Shown here: positions 34,679 through 46,415 of the stretch, piece after piece | Position numbering within the stretch: the stretch's first letter is position 1 | Layout: the number at the start of each line of letters is the position of its first letter | Origin: Venturia oleaginea | Taxonomy: Eukaryota; Ascomycota; Dothideomycetes; Venturiales; Venturiaceae | Assembly: GCA_013176395.1 (NCBI GenBank) | Contig: JABMLP010000012.1 | Location: 1,426,001-1,490,000 of the forward strand | Direction of reading: 5' to 3' | Length of the DNA stretch: 64,000 nucleotides | Program-made: the position numbers and the translations under genes | Notes under the pieces: generated by a model | What the model was told of the DNA's origin: nothing | What the model saw: only the letters and a program-made list of their open reading frames with translations | Databases searched by the model: none

Positions 34679-36861
34679 TCATATGCTATCCTTGAGCTCC
34701 TGGCTCAACTTACTATTACCAACAGCATTCTCCCCACTCATCCTACTCGCTTTCGTATCAATACTACTAGCCCGATTCCTCGTCCCCTTTGTCTCTTCCC
34801 GAACAGCATTGAGGATATCATTCCCGCTACCTATCTTTCCCAGTTTCTGGACGAGGAGGGTATTCTGAGTCTGCGAGTCGCCAAGCTGGAGGTGCAAGAG
34901 TTCGTTTTCGCGCCGCAGGATCTCAACCTGTCTCCGATATTCATTTCGTTCCCTCGTAACCCGACACAACTGATCCTTATCCCTATGTTTTTTCTGTCGA
35001 TCTTCAAGCCTCTTCGCCTCCTTCTCCTTCTTCTGCTCCAATTTCCTCAATTCCTTCTCATACTTGCCCTCGTGTTTCTGCCTCTCCTTTTCAATCTTCT
35101 CCTTCGTCTTTTCAACATCCTTCTCGTCCTTCTCGCTCAACTCCCTAGTCCTCTTAGCCCCACCCTCTCTAACCTTCTCCATCTTCTCGTCCAAAGTCTT
35201 CCTCTTGGCCGTCAGTTTGGCAAGTTCCTTCTCGTACCTGACGTGCTCAGAACTATCTGTTCCTCGTCTTTCTATTCCTTTCTCGGTAACACCTGACGAG
35301 TCGTCGGGGAACAAAGAAAGATCAGATTCCGAGGCTAAAGGATCTGGACTCCGAGGTCCATCATTAGCAGTTTCAAAGTCAACAGTGTCGTCAAAAGACT
35401 CAAAACTATCGTCGGAAGAAGAAGTGTCGGAATCGTAGCCCCTCCCCGAATTCGGATGCATGAATCCAGGGAGGTTGTTTTGCACCACAGTCGGCGCATA
35501 AGATTCAATTCCTGATTGGACGGCCGAGGTGAGGGAAGCAATCACGCCAGTATGAGAAGCATTACTTGGCTCGAAAGTAGATTCTGAGCGGGTTGCTTGT
35601 GGACCCACCCCTGCTAGGTAACCATTTCCGGCCGCAGCAGAGTAATCCGTTGATTTTTGGGTGTTTTGTTGATGCGGATGCTGTTGTTTCGCGACTCCTT
35701 CTTTTACTGGTTGTGAATCCTCTTCTACATCAGGAGTATCTTCGATCGTGGTCGCCCAGTCGAGGAATTTGACCGCATCTGCTGTGATGCTGGCTGGTGT
35801 TCCGCGCTCGACCATGAATCTGGGGATCCCTCCTCCTGGATCGCTGCGGGTTACCATGACCCATTCGACAGGATTTGATTCCAGATCGCCTGCTACAAGT
35901 CCATGATTGTCCATTCGTTCTTCTTTTGCCGGTTCGCCGCTGGATTCGGCAGATCCAATTGTGCTTCCTCTTGCTCGTCCTCGTTCGGCACTGCCGTCTG
36001 GCGTTGACTTCGATGTCGAGGGCGTAAGAGGTATCTCGCGGATCATTTCGACCGATTCATAACTTCCTCTTACAAGACCTTGTCGTGCTGGTGCTTCAGG
36101 GTGATCAATGGGGACGGACACGACCATCCAATGCCGTGGTACAACCTTCGAATCAGATGTACCTTCTCCATGCGCTGCCGACTTCTCAGTCAACCCATTA
36201 TCTGTAGTCATAAGACAGGTAATAAACTCCCTCGGCGCAACAGGCCCAGGAAACTGCGCGGATAGCTGGAACACTACAAGATTGATTAGCATATCCCATC
36301 ATCACCAATGGCATGAAACAAACCTTCCAAATTCCCAACACCCTCAATGACCTTGTTCTCCAAACGCTGATCCGCTCCAATGCCTCTCACACTCCCCTCT
36401 CCAGGCCCACCATTCACAGCCAAGCTCTTGCCAAACTCCTTCTGCATAGCCCTCTTCCACTTTGCAAAGCCCAGTCCCTCATGCACACTTCTCCTAGCAA
36501 ACCAAGCACCATGCCTATCATGCCCCGCCATCTTGTACATGGTAATGCCCAAAGGATTATCCTTCGCAGCGATCTTCAAGGGTTTCCCCCATGACTTTTG
36601 TAAAGACGCATGATCGGGAGCTGGCGGTGCGGCACGAGCTTCCGAATGTATGATGTCCGCGGCGCTGGAGGCATTGCCTACGGAGGGATTGGGCGTCGAC
36701 GACAGGAAATCGGAACCGCCGGGTGGTGGAGGGATGGAATTGCAGATTAGTTCGGCGTGAGAGAAGGTTTGCTTGAGGAATTGAGAGAGGGTGTCGTCGT
36801 GGGGGATGGAGTCCCAGTCCGTAGGTGAGAGGGAGCTGAGCGCGTCGTGGAGTTTGGACAT
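34679..36861 (-). CDS. DUF3074 (START-like) protein with C-terminal coiled coil
   Basis: Exons (minus) are 36861-36324 and 36273-34679, separated by a 50-bp intron (GTTTGT...TTGTAG). The 710-residue product has a START-like DUF3074 domain in about residues 80-280, with WFARRSVHEGLGFAKWKRAM, then after the splice junction FQLSAQFPGPVAPREFITCL and PRHWMVVSVPIDHP. The middle is acidic and Ser-rich. From about residue 500 a long charged coiled coil (KIEKERQKHEGKYEKELRKL) runs towards the end. START-like folds usually bind lipids; the biological role of this family is unknown to me. Confidence 0.88.
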
Positions 36862-37926
36862 TGTGAGGGTTGTTGTGTCTGTATGGAGGCAGGGAGAGTG
36901 CTGTAAAGAGAGTAGCTATCTGATTAGATCAGTACATGACGATGTACCATAGTACGGATCGCGCGAATGCCGATCAGGCCGGCGATTGGACCAAGGGAGT
37001 CCAGCCAGTCAGCACTCAGCAGCTACTTGTGCAGGGCAGGTGGAAGGAAGGGGGTGTTTGTTACGAGCTGGTCCTGAGGTTGAGTAATATCGGTTTGTAT
37101 TATTGTATTGTTTGAGCACCTGCAATCAACCTCAAGGTATAATCAAGGTACCAACATAGGAGACCATGTTTTCACAGCTGTGATGTAATGATCTACACTT
37201 CCCTCCGCAGATCTTGGTCTGCACAACTCAAGCTTTACGGCAAGTACCGAGACAGTTCCTTCAGCCTCGAACGCCTATCGATATCGTTTCAATGGCGGTA
37301 CTTGACGTTGACATTGCTTCAATCATGCAGAGCGTCGCAATCATTCATAGAAACATCTACCATGTATTGGACGTTTCAAGCTATTCACATGCTTTCCACC
37401 GCTCCTCCAACCCGGAAAGAGACTTAACCGATACCGCATAACTCATCCTCTTCCAATCTACTGTTTCCTCAATTTCCTCCTCTAGTATAGTATATATACC
37501 TAACGAAAGCTCTACTTTCCAACCTCAATCGCGCTCAAAATGCCTTCAGAAATTCATCCAACATCCTTTCATACATGCCAGAATCCCACAATCTGTCATT
37601 AGAAGATACTGCTGAAAGGGTATGTCGCCGAACAATGCAATCAAACAAAACAACGGCCCACAAAATTATGTACAAGAAGCAGACACCAAGTCTACCTTAG
37701 ACATTGATAACAGAGCGTGGAGGTATCAACACCAGAAGCGAACGCCGAAACAAAACGGCGCAAAGAGCAACGAAACTTCGATCTCGTGTCGCTCGGTAGT
37801 TCATAAACATTATTTAAGGATAGAGAGACGCATGACTCTGTCGCCTTGAGATGCTGCGAGAAGCACTGGTATAATCGAAAGAATGCATGTGAACATGCTG
37901 AGTTTGATTAATAAATCTATCAATCA
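36862..37926. other. Intergenic region, no gene seen
   Basis: Small frames (for example 37188-37441) overlap in several phases and carry no domain. It holds the promoter of the DUF3074 gene and the 3' side of the membrane-protein gene. Confidence 0.45.
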
Positions 37927-39428
37927 TTACCGCCGAGGTGCTGGCCTAATCGAGTCGTCTGGGATAGGCCATGACGAATGCGGACCTTGGTTATTCTCAA
38001 AGTATTGTTCTCCAGGATATTGGTGAATCTGCGGTGTTCGCGCTGGGCTCGGCATCATCGTTTCCGATTGTGTGTCGTCGAAAGGAGAAAGTTCGGGAAC
38101 CAGACGCGCTGGATCTGTCCTTCTCGGTGTTTGTTGCTGAGGTTCGACATTCATCTCGTTATAGGCCAATGGGTATGATTGAGATGGTGGTCCGAAAAAG
38201 TGCGTGGTGTCACGGCTGTCGCGGTAGTACGAGGACGTGTCTGACAGGTGTGCAGCCCGCCGTGCTGGCATGGGAGGCAGGGCAGAGGCCTCGAAATCTC
38301 GTGCCATGGGTCCTTCTTCCGATCCAGTTGGGAATTGTGAAGGCAGCTTCCGTCCTGCTATTTTCTGGAATCCGCGTTCGTTCTCCGCGACCGATGGCAA
38401 TGTGGGAGACGAGGACCTGTTTTGGTGTGTGCCAGAGAATCGGTTGAGCCAGCCAGCAGCGGCCAAAAAGCTTCGTCGACTTGTTGGTGCCGGAGCGTCC
38501 GTGCCGTTGAGATGCAATTGCGAGGCGTTATCTTCGAGTCGTGAGTTTCGTGAATGATGTTTCCACCATCGGGCAACCAGGACCAGTACGAGCAGAATGA
38601 TAGCCATGCCGCCAACACTTCCAACTACGGCGCCGGCTACCACTGGTGGCGATGTGCTGTTATCGTTTGGTTTGCTGGTGCCATTCCGTGCGCCATTTGG
38701 TACCTCTGTTACCGTACTGCTCAACGTTCCTACTCCTCCTGGTACAACCGGTGCTGTATGTGCGGCAGTAACAGAGCTCGGAGCTGAAGATGCTGCTGAT
38801 GACGGGAAGGAGGATGAGCTGGAGGGAACCACCAAGGAGGAAGACAATGCGAGGCTGGAGCTGAGTGATGGGCGCGACGAAGAGGAAGGTTTTCCAGCTG
38901 CGGCTACGGTAGCATTGGCTCCTATGTTCACACTGATTATGGCTGGCAGAGAGCCAGGGCGGTAGGCACTTGCTAGTGCGCGTTAGACATAGGGCAGGGA
39001 CATCATGATCAGCTGTTCTTACTTGTAGAATTGGAGTTGCCTGCAGGCAATGGAGATGACAAGCTCCCAGTGGGTTTGGGTATTGTCCCGCTTATGCTCG
39101 AAGCTGGAGGAGCAGGCGCTGATGGCGCCGGTGTGGCAGCTGCGGCAGAGCTGGGTCTTGCGGGAGCTGGAGCGGGTGCCGGCACGAGCGGAGACGAGCT
39201 GGGAGCAGCTACATTTGGGGGTATGTTCAAGGTCGTGGTAGCAGTCGGCACGCCATTGGCATTGACATCGACGGAGATGATGAGTGAGGCCGTGACTTCA
39301 ACAGTGACATCGACTACAGGAGCAGGCCGGTTCTGTCTCGGGACGAATTGGCGAACATCGCGTTTGTGTATGCGGCCCATCTCAAGCGGATCGCCTCCGA
39401 GCTGGTATCGTTTGGGTGGGTAGACCAT
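37927..39428 (-). CDS. Ser/Pro/Ala-rich single-pass membrane protein (mucin/sensor-like)
   Basis: Exons (minus) are 39428-39023 and 38942-37927, joined over an 80-bp intron. The start at 39428 (MVYPPKRYQLGG) is the first good ATG of the frame. The 473-residue product has an N-terminal region with VDVTVEVTASLIISVDVNAN, then a long Ser/Pro/Ala/Thr-rich stretch likely to be O-glycosylated. One membrane span lies at about residues 236-259 (AIILLVLVLVARWWKHH at its end). A polar Pro/Ser-rich cytosolic tail follows. The layout resembles wall-stress sensors, but no signal peptide is visible, so a further 5' exon is possible. Function unknown. Confidence 0.75.
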
Positions 39429-41133
39429 CGCTCGGGGAAAGGAGTGGTGTCGCCAATGGGGGTATGTCGTGTCACAGAGGATCGAAGTTGACTTGAGATA
39501 TAAGCTTCGAGCTTTGCATTGAGTTGAGACGAGGATCCGGATTGGCAGAGAGGAGTGGGTGGACAAGGAAGGTATCTTGGGTGTGAAGGAGTGGACGCCC
39601 TCGCGGAAGGCAGTTGAGGGTAGAATGGATGATAGTTTGAACGGGCGGAGCGCTGTCCAAGGCCAGGGATCTTGGTGAGTTAGTCGTCTCGACGTATAGT
39701 GTGGTGCCGCTATGCTTGCTCTTACCCTAAAACCGTGATATGGGAAGCAATGCAAAGGCAGAATAACGAGCGTAGGCGTAGGCGATGAGGCACACGTGTG
39801 GATCGAATGCAAAGCGAATGGACGACTGTTGGATGAAAGTCGTGTGTGTAGCCCTTATCGCTCCTCTCTCGCGCCCATTGTGGTTCGTTGACGGTCTCCT
39901 GGTGAGAGGCCTTCGATGGGTGGAGGTGGCTAGGGAATGGACGTGATGCGTGCAGACTGCGACGTTCAGTTGACAATAAAGTGCCAAGGCTGTGATATTA
40001 CTTCCACTTCATTTCCACTAACAGTCGACCAGTCTCATTATGTACAAGGGCCGCTTTATATAACATGGTTTCCGCACGCTTCTAGTAGTACTAGGCACTG
40101 TAACTATTATTGCTGTGTAGCCTGAAGACCTGGGTCCCCAGCCAGCCTGCCTGTTCCTGCCCGTCAGTTGCTCTATCAAGCTTCACCGTGGAATTCTGGA
40201 AGCTCGCCAATTCATCAACGGTAGTTATGCCACTAGGCAGTGAATTGTTGAAGCGGTCCGTACAAGGACCGGTTTGCATGGAAACATTAGCGTATCCCCG
40301 TTCCCCTCATTGCTCCAGCAGTGCAGCAGCGGAACACCCGAATCATTCTCCAAACCAACCAAGCCTGCCCCATGGATGCGACAGTTCCACTTGTCTGGCC
40401 TTGTCCCACAATACAGTGTCGTCGGCCATGCAAGGAGAAGTGACTCTACATAACGAACGACCCACATCTACTTTACCTGGCACGAGTCGCCTACTCTTCG
40501 GCTCCGTGGCTGGCATTGACAGAAGACACACACCAGATTGATTGTCTGATTCATAATCGACCTTGGTTCATTGAGCCGCATCATGGCTCGGCATTCCCCG
40601 TCCACTCCTCCCGTGACCAAGAAGAATGATTAATGCAGTGCCCCCCTTTTAGCAACATCGACAAGATTGCAATGTCTCTCGATTCGACATGGATGTAAAT
40701 GGGCAATGATTTTCTGGCGAGCTTTGGAAGTTCTATCGCCAGACATTCATCGAACTCGGTCCCGAAATGGAAGATCTGATTCGGAATTGAGGTGTTGTCC
40801 AAGACTCCAAGGCCAGTGGAAGTGAATTGATGGAGCCACTGTGACAGAAGAACTGCACGGCAGGCCAGGGTCTGTCAGATGCTTGTCTCATTCCGTCCCC
40901 ATACCGTTCATACTGCGGTATCAAGGCAGTACTCCGTACACGTGTGAATGTCTGGGATGTACACAGCACACAGCGTTCCTTGATGATTGCAAATATGTGC
41001 AGTCCCATGCAACTGTACCACGTGCATAGCGGCACGGGCTGCATCCAACCTCAACTTCGACGAATACACAGGGACAAGCACAGCAGTCAAGATGAGTACT
41101 CCATCAGAATAGATTTCTTCTACCCCACCAGCT
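39429..41133. other. Intergenic region, no gene seen
   Basis: The frame of the preceding gene stays open upstream to about 39812 but lacks an ATG, so 5' UTR or a missed exon may lie there. From 39,900 to 41,130 only short overlapping frames occur, and no transposon or RNA gene was recognised. Confidence 0.4.
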
Positions 41134-43407
41134 ATGGACGAGAAACGGGACTTGGCTCGTCGCTACAATGGCCCACCTCTGCCTCCACGAATCTCTTCCC
41201 CTAGACTGACGTCGCCTCCCCCTCCGGCTTACTCTGATGTACCCAAAGACAAAGACAACAAATCACCTTACTCCGGGTTTGCCCTGGCAGCAAACGATCC
41301 TCGCTCTTCCTCGACTCAGTCGCTTGTGCCGGCCGAAGATGAACGTCATGATCGGAGAACTCTATTATTGGTCTATATTCATGGATTCATGGGCAATGAA
41401 ACTAGCTTCCAGAGCTTCCCAGCACATGTGCATAATCTGGTATCCATCACTTTGGCTGAAAGCCACGTCGTCCACACAAAGCTGTATCCCCGTTACAAAT
41501 CTCGACGAACAGTCGACCAGGTCTCGGAAGACTTCAGCAGATGGTGTGATTGGGATCGTGTCATTTTATAGAATCCCTGCTAATATGTCAGGCTTGAACC
41601 TCATGAGGCTCCGGATACAGACGTTATTCTGCTCAGTCACTCAATGGGAGGTTTGGTGGCAGCCGAAGTAGTATTGCTGCCTCCTCGTCCTCCGTCAACT
41701 GATCACGAATTTCGCCACCGGATCTTGGGCACCATCAATTTCGATGTTCCTTTTCTGGGATTGCATCCAGGCGTAATCTCTGCCGGATTGGGAAGTATCT
41801 TTAAACCAGCGCCGGACAAGCCTGGAGCGGCTTTGTTGACCGAAGGAGACGGAAGCGATCTGACGGCACCATCAGCGACGAGTGTGGCAAGTGAACAAGA
41901 GCCTTCACGTCCAAGTCGCATCAATAGCTTATTTGCGCCGCCAACTGATCCCAACTTCAACCCCGCATTTCAGAATGATGTGGTGTTGCCTGTCCGGGAA
42001 GGATGGCGCAACGCGTGGCATTTCGTCAACAAACATTCTGAAGATCTGCGCCAGGCCACAAAAAGTCTTATCAAATCACACATGGAATTTGGCGGTGCAA
42101 TGGCCGATTACAACGGCCTCAAGACCAGATATAACAAGGTCCGTGCACTAGAAGACGAGAATGAAGAGGTGAGACGGAGAGTTCTGAACAGAGGAAGGAC
42201 GACTAGTACTCCCAGAGTAAGGTTTGTCAACTACTACACGGCTAGTACTGGCAGACCAAAAAAGCCCAAATCTCCATCCCCATCGAGACCATCCTCCCGA
42301 GCGGGTTCTGCTACGCGACAATCGTTAGACGTGGCGGGACATGATGGTGCATATGGGGAGAGAAAGTCGCGATCTCGATCAAGGAGCCCTGCGATATCAA
42401 TAGAGGAGCATCTTGGTGATGCGATCATCAAGAAGGAGATCATTGAGCCTTCAGATAAAGAGGATGACATGCAATATATCACTGGCGAACCAATATCTGA
42501 CTCAGAAAGCGAGTCAGAGACCAAAGCTGGACCAGTGAAGGAAGTTGAGAATGACAAAGTGGAGAGGAATACCGACCGGAATAGCTCAGATTCAGAAGGT
42601 GACACCAACTCTCTGAAACAATCGACCACGACGACATCAATCGTTGACACAGCAGCCGTGGACTCTATCCTTGGTCCTCATTTCCACGTTCAAATGCCGA
42701 ACCTACCGCCAATTCCACACGCACCAATGGAGCCAGGCGCACTTGACCTCGCACCGTACCCTGACAAAGAAGCGCGCAAGATTGCCCAGAAAGAACATGA
42801 TCGCAAAGTGAAAGCTTATAAGCAAGCCATCAAAGATCGTGACTCGGCAATCAAAGACCGCGAGAAGTTGGAGGCAAAAATGAAGAAGAATGCCGCAAAA
42901 GAGATTCTAAAGCAAAGAAATGCCGATGACAAGACGAGGGGGAAGAGTGAAAAGACCAAAGGCAAACAGAAAGTAATGGAAACACCTGACACACCTTCAA
43001 TTTTAACCCCTACTGCGACATGTACGACGGCCGATCCCTCTCCCAACTTAACTCGTCAGACAACCCTGTCTCATACTGACTCGCAAATACCTCTCTCCCC
43101 CATCAGCACGAAAGATAAAACGTCAATCAGCGCAAATGACACGAGTAAAGAAGTTAAACCCGAGAAACCAAAGAAAGATCGTAAATTCTGTATGCTACCC
43201 TCGAAAAACAAACAGGGGAAAAGGGACCCAGCGTGGGTGAGGGTATTCATGAAGGATATGGATGAGGTAGGTGCGCATTGTGGCTTATTCTTTTTAGGCG
43301 AGACGTATGAGAGGTTGGTTGGAGATGTAGGCGCGGATATTGAGGAGTGGGTCAAGGATGATATGACCGAGAGGATGGTCAGGGAGGCTAGTGATCAGGC
43401 TTACTGA
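41134..43407 (+). CDS. Alpha/beta hydrolase (lipase-like) with long charged C-terminal half
   Basis: Exons are 41134-41543 and 41592-43407; the 48-bp intron splits a Trp codon. The product has 741 residues. The hydrolase signature is clear: an oxyanion-side motif LLVYIHGFMGNETSF (HGFMG at residues 83-87) and the nucleophile elbow LLSHSMGGLVAAE with Ser154. A Ser/Pro-rich region follows, with SRSRSRSPAIS near residue 410, then a Lys/Glu/Asp-rich coiled-coil-like region (KAYKQAIKDRDSAIKDREKL). The substrate is unknown, but this HGFxG...SHSMGG type groups with DUF676-like serine esterases. No membrane span or signal peptide is seen. Confidence 0.85.
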
Positions 43408-44902
43408 TGCTGCGATCAAAGGTACTTACTGGTAGGACGAGGGAGCAGGGTGTGTGTTGCGATTGAAGGCAGGAGAAAGGAGGAGGATGGTGGGTAGTGA
43501 GGTAATATATCTTTAATGTCAAGTATATAGACCGAGCCAGCATAGTCTGCCGTGAGCAATGCCCTTCTCTGATTCACGTATCGAAGGGCGGCTTTTAACG
43601 ATGCAATATGTAGGGCTATATGAAGCAACGCCAAAGGTGAGCAGTGAAGATGGTAAGAGAGAACAATCAAGAAGGAAAGGAGACTGGATGCTCTATGATC
43701 TAGTTAGGACTCTAGGCAGTACTTATGTATCATGGTCATCTCAATGTCCGAGTGAGGACGACCGTAAGATACTCGCCCAGCACCAAATGATGCTTGTCGA
43801 TCGACATCGTGGTTTCGTGCTTTCGTATAATGATGAAGAGGGGAAGGAGCACAGGTAGTTGGACTAGGGCTTGCCTTGGAGAATGCGTAAACAGCGATTG
43901 GGTGGAGAGAGCACTGTGCGAGTGCGTCGCGGCTCTCTGTCAACGGGGAGAAGTATGGGATTGGGAAATTTTGCTGTGACTCTATTGGCTGAGATGGTTG
44001 GTCGCTGGCCGGGTGTTGTAGAGGATCCAGGAACATAGGTTGGTGTCAAGGAAGAATTTTACCTTATCATAGAAGTTGCAGGGTGCAAGAGCACTTGAAA
44101 AAATATAAAAAAATTGATTAGCGGTGCCGAGCCTTCAACGTGCTTCTTTCTGCAATGGGCAGCAATCATGAAATCAAGCCAGTCAATCACACGAGAATTG
44201 CATCTTCCATTCCGCTTCTTAACTCTTCTTCAACATCCTATCCTCAGATGAAAATAATCAATGAAAAGCCCAAATCCTATAACGCAAAACGCATAGAGCA
44301 AACTACAAGAAACACATATTTGCGCCTGTCAGAACACCATCACCGCACGTCGCAACCCAGCAGTGCGAACACGAACTGAGAAGAGACAGAGATCATCTCC
44401 AGATCAACCAAAGTCGATCCAAGAAACTCAATAAAGAGCAATATCACTCTAGTGCGGCGAGGTCAGAACTCATCAGCCAGGGTGTGGTCTGCAGCTCAAA
44501 TTGAAAACTCAATGAGAGAAGTTTACTATAGAAATGATTCTATGAAGTACTGTGTGGAATGTGTTAGCAAGTGGAGAGGAAAGATGGATGGCTCCGAATC
44601 CGCAATCATATTGTATCCATGAGAGATGGAGATGAATATGAGAGGGAGTTGGTTGAGAATTTGGGGCTTTGGGAGACACTCACAAGTCGACTAATTTTTG
44701 AATCTCTAGCGGGGGAGAACGCGGTTTTGATCAGAATTTTGCCCAGTGATGAGTAAGCAAAGTGGATCGTAGATAGGGATCTCATTGGTTGAGAGTGAAA
44801 TCTCTGTCTTGGCCCGTGCAAGAGCGAATGTGGGTCACACGTGCTCTTCCGAATAGCCGTGCACCAAAAAGGCATAGAAGGTTGGATTTGACACATCGAT
44901 AA
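43408..44902. other. Intergenic region before the transposon knot
   Basis: Frames at 43416-43670 (minus) and 43559-43858 (plus) overlap in antisense without domains. AT-rich patches occur near 44100. No gene is supported. Confidence 0.4.
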
Positions 44903-44904
44903 TA

Positions 44905-46031
44905 ACGTAATTCACTAGCGAGCGGGCCACATTACCGAGCGGGCTACCGAATCGATCATTTCATCTTTGCAAGCCTCTACACCACCACCTCATGCCTTCT
45001 AAAGCCCAGCAAGAAGGCCGATTACTTCTTGCTCTTCAAGCCTATCAAAAAGGCCAAATCACAACTATTTGCCAAGCTGCATTAGCTTATAATGTACCAT
45101 ACAGTACCCTCAAATATCGCCTCTCTGGACGCGTTGCACGCGTCGAAACGCGCGCAAACAGCCACAAACTTACTCCCACAGAGGAAGAAGTCTTAACTCA
45201 ATGGATTATCTCAATGGATAATTGAGGCTATCCTGCTCGAGTCTGTGCAGTACAGAATGCGGCGAAATTACTGCTTCAACAACGCGTCGGTCCCTCAGCC
45301 TCAATCGGTATCAACTGGTCTGCCAGGTTCATCAAGCGACAGCCTACCCTGCAATCGAGATTCAATCGCAAGTACGATTATCAGCGTGCTCAATGCGAAG
45401 ATCCAGAGCTTATCGGAGCCTGGTTTCGGCTTGTGAGTAATACAATTCAGAAATACGGCATTCAAGAGGAGGATATCTATAACTTCGATGAGACCGGCTT
45501 TGCAATGGGTATTGCAAGCACCTCACGCGTCGTTACTACCTCAGATCGACGGGGCAAGCCACCTCAATTACAGCCAGGCGATCGGGAGTGGGTTACAGCA
45601 ATTGAAGCGACTGTTGGCAGATGAGAATGAGAAATTGAGAGCAGCGAATGAGAGGCAAAAGAGGAAGGGAGCAGTCAAAAAAAAGCAGATCTCAAAGAAA
45701 ATAACACTTACAGTTGCAGAGGCACAAGGCCTGATGGAGAATACTGTACAGCAGCCTATACAGGCAAGTGTTGCTCCTATACAGCAAACAGTTGTTGCAA
45801 CAGCCTCGTCATCAAGTAGTGCAAGTCAAGGGAATTGCTTTGGTTTACCTAGTTGTTTTGTATGTAAGGGCTTTGACCATGCTGCGAGCGATTGCCCTAA
45901 ATATCGATAATCTTCTGTATAATAGATAGTCTTGATTAATTAAGGCGTTGTGGTGGTGTAAGCTTGCAAAGATGAGATGATCGATTCGGTGGCCCGCTCG
46001 GTGGTGTGGCCCGCTCGCTAGTGAATTACGT
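44905..46031 (+). mobile_element. Internally deleted (non-autonomous) pogo/Fot1-type DNA transposon
   Basis: The ends carry long terminal inverted repeats. The outer 26 bp (ACGTAATTCACTAGCGAGCGGGCCAC at 44905-44930, inverted at 46006-46031) are perfect and the similarity continues for about 70 bp inwards. A TA dinucleotide flanks each side (44903-44904 and 46032-46033), the expected target duplication of this superfamily. The 1.13-kb element has lost the catalytic core of its transposase, so it would need a helper. It ends 8 bp before the next element. Confidence 0.9.
44992..45910 (+). pseudogene. pogo/Fot1-type transposase, catalytic core deleted
   Basis: The ATG at 44992 opens a transposase with an N-terminal helix-turn-helix/CENPB-like region (ALAYNVPYSTLKYRLSGR). 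A TGA at 45223-45225, one C-to-T change from CGA, interrupts it. The frame continues through FIKRQPTLQSRFNRKYDYQR and YNFDETGFAMG, which holds the first catalytic Asp. At about 45605-45612 the sequence jumps to the C-terminal part in another frame (LADENEKLRAANERQKRK), so the region with the other two Asp residues is missing. The end is a cysteine knuckle-like motif (CFVCKGFDHAASDC). Alignment with the neighbouring copy shows the deletion. Confidence 0.88.
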
Positions 46032-46045
46032 TACTAGTAACGTAG

Positions 46046-46300
46046 TGTCACGGTACGACCGCGGACAAGTCCTTCCCGCCGTTGGGGTGGCCCTACGGCA
46101 CGTGATCAAGACAGAACCGGAGTTCTGCCGAGGAAAGGTTTTAAAGCCTACGTGGCTTCAATCAATTCGTAGTTCATTGAGCTACGTCCTGTCGTCAAAC
46201 CTGCCTGTTGGTTTGCCTGCCAGCCCGTATATAGCCTGTTGAATGATACCTGTTCCTGCTGCTGCTCCTTCCTCCTGATACCCGAACCCGCCCCGTGACA
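46046..46300. mobile_element. Solo LTR inserted in the left TIR of the pogo element
   Basis: The 255-bp insert starts TGTCACGG and ends CCGTGACA, an 8-bp inverted terminal pair of TG...CA type. It is flanked by a perfect 5-bp direct repeat CGTAG (46041-46045 and 46301-46305), the target duplication expected of LTR elements. Removing the insert and one CGTAG restores the transposon TIR. No internal retroelement genes are present, so it is a solo LTR left by recombination. Confidence 0.9.
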
Positions 46301-46415
46301 CGTAGTTTATCGGCAAGTGGCCCCCGCATATGCATGTGGCCCGCCCCACCAAGTATACATACTTAAAACGGCAACTTCTTCAACAACAAAGCAATTCTTG
46401 ATAATAATATACATT

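Noticed and set aside
34892..35438. Leu/Phe-rich plus-strand ORFs looking like membrane proteins
   Set aside because: They are the antisense of the Lys/Glu-rich coiled coil of the DUF3074 gene.
19922..43407. Biosynthetic gene cluster
   Set aside because: No PKS, NRPS, terpene synthase or typical tailoring set is present; the block is a mix of unrelated cellular genes.
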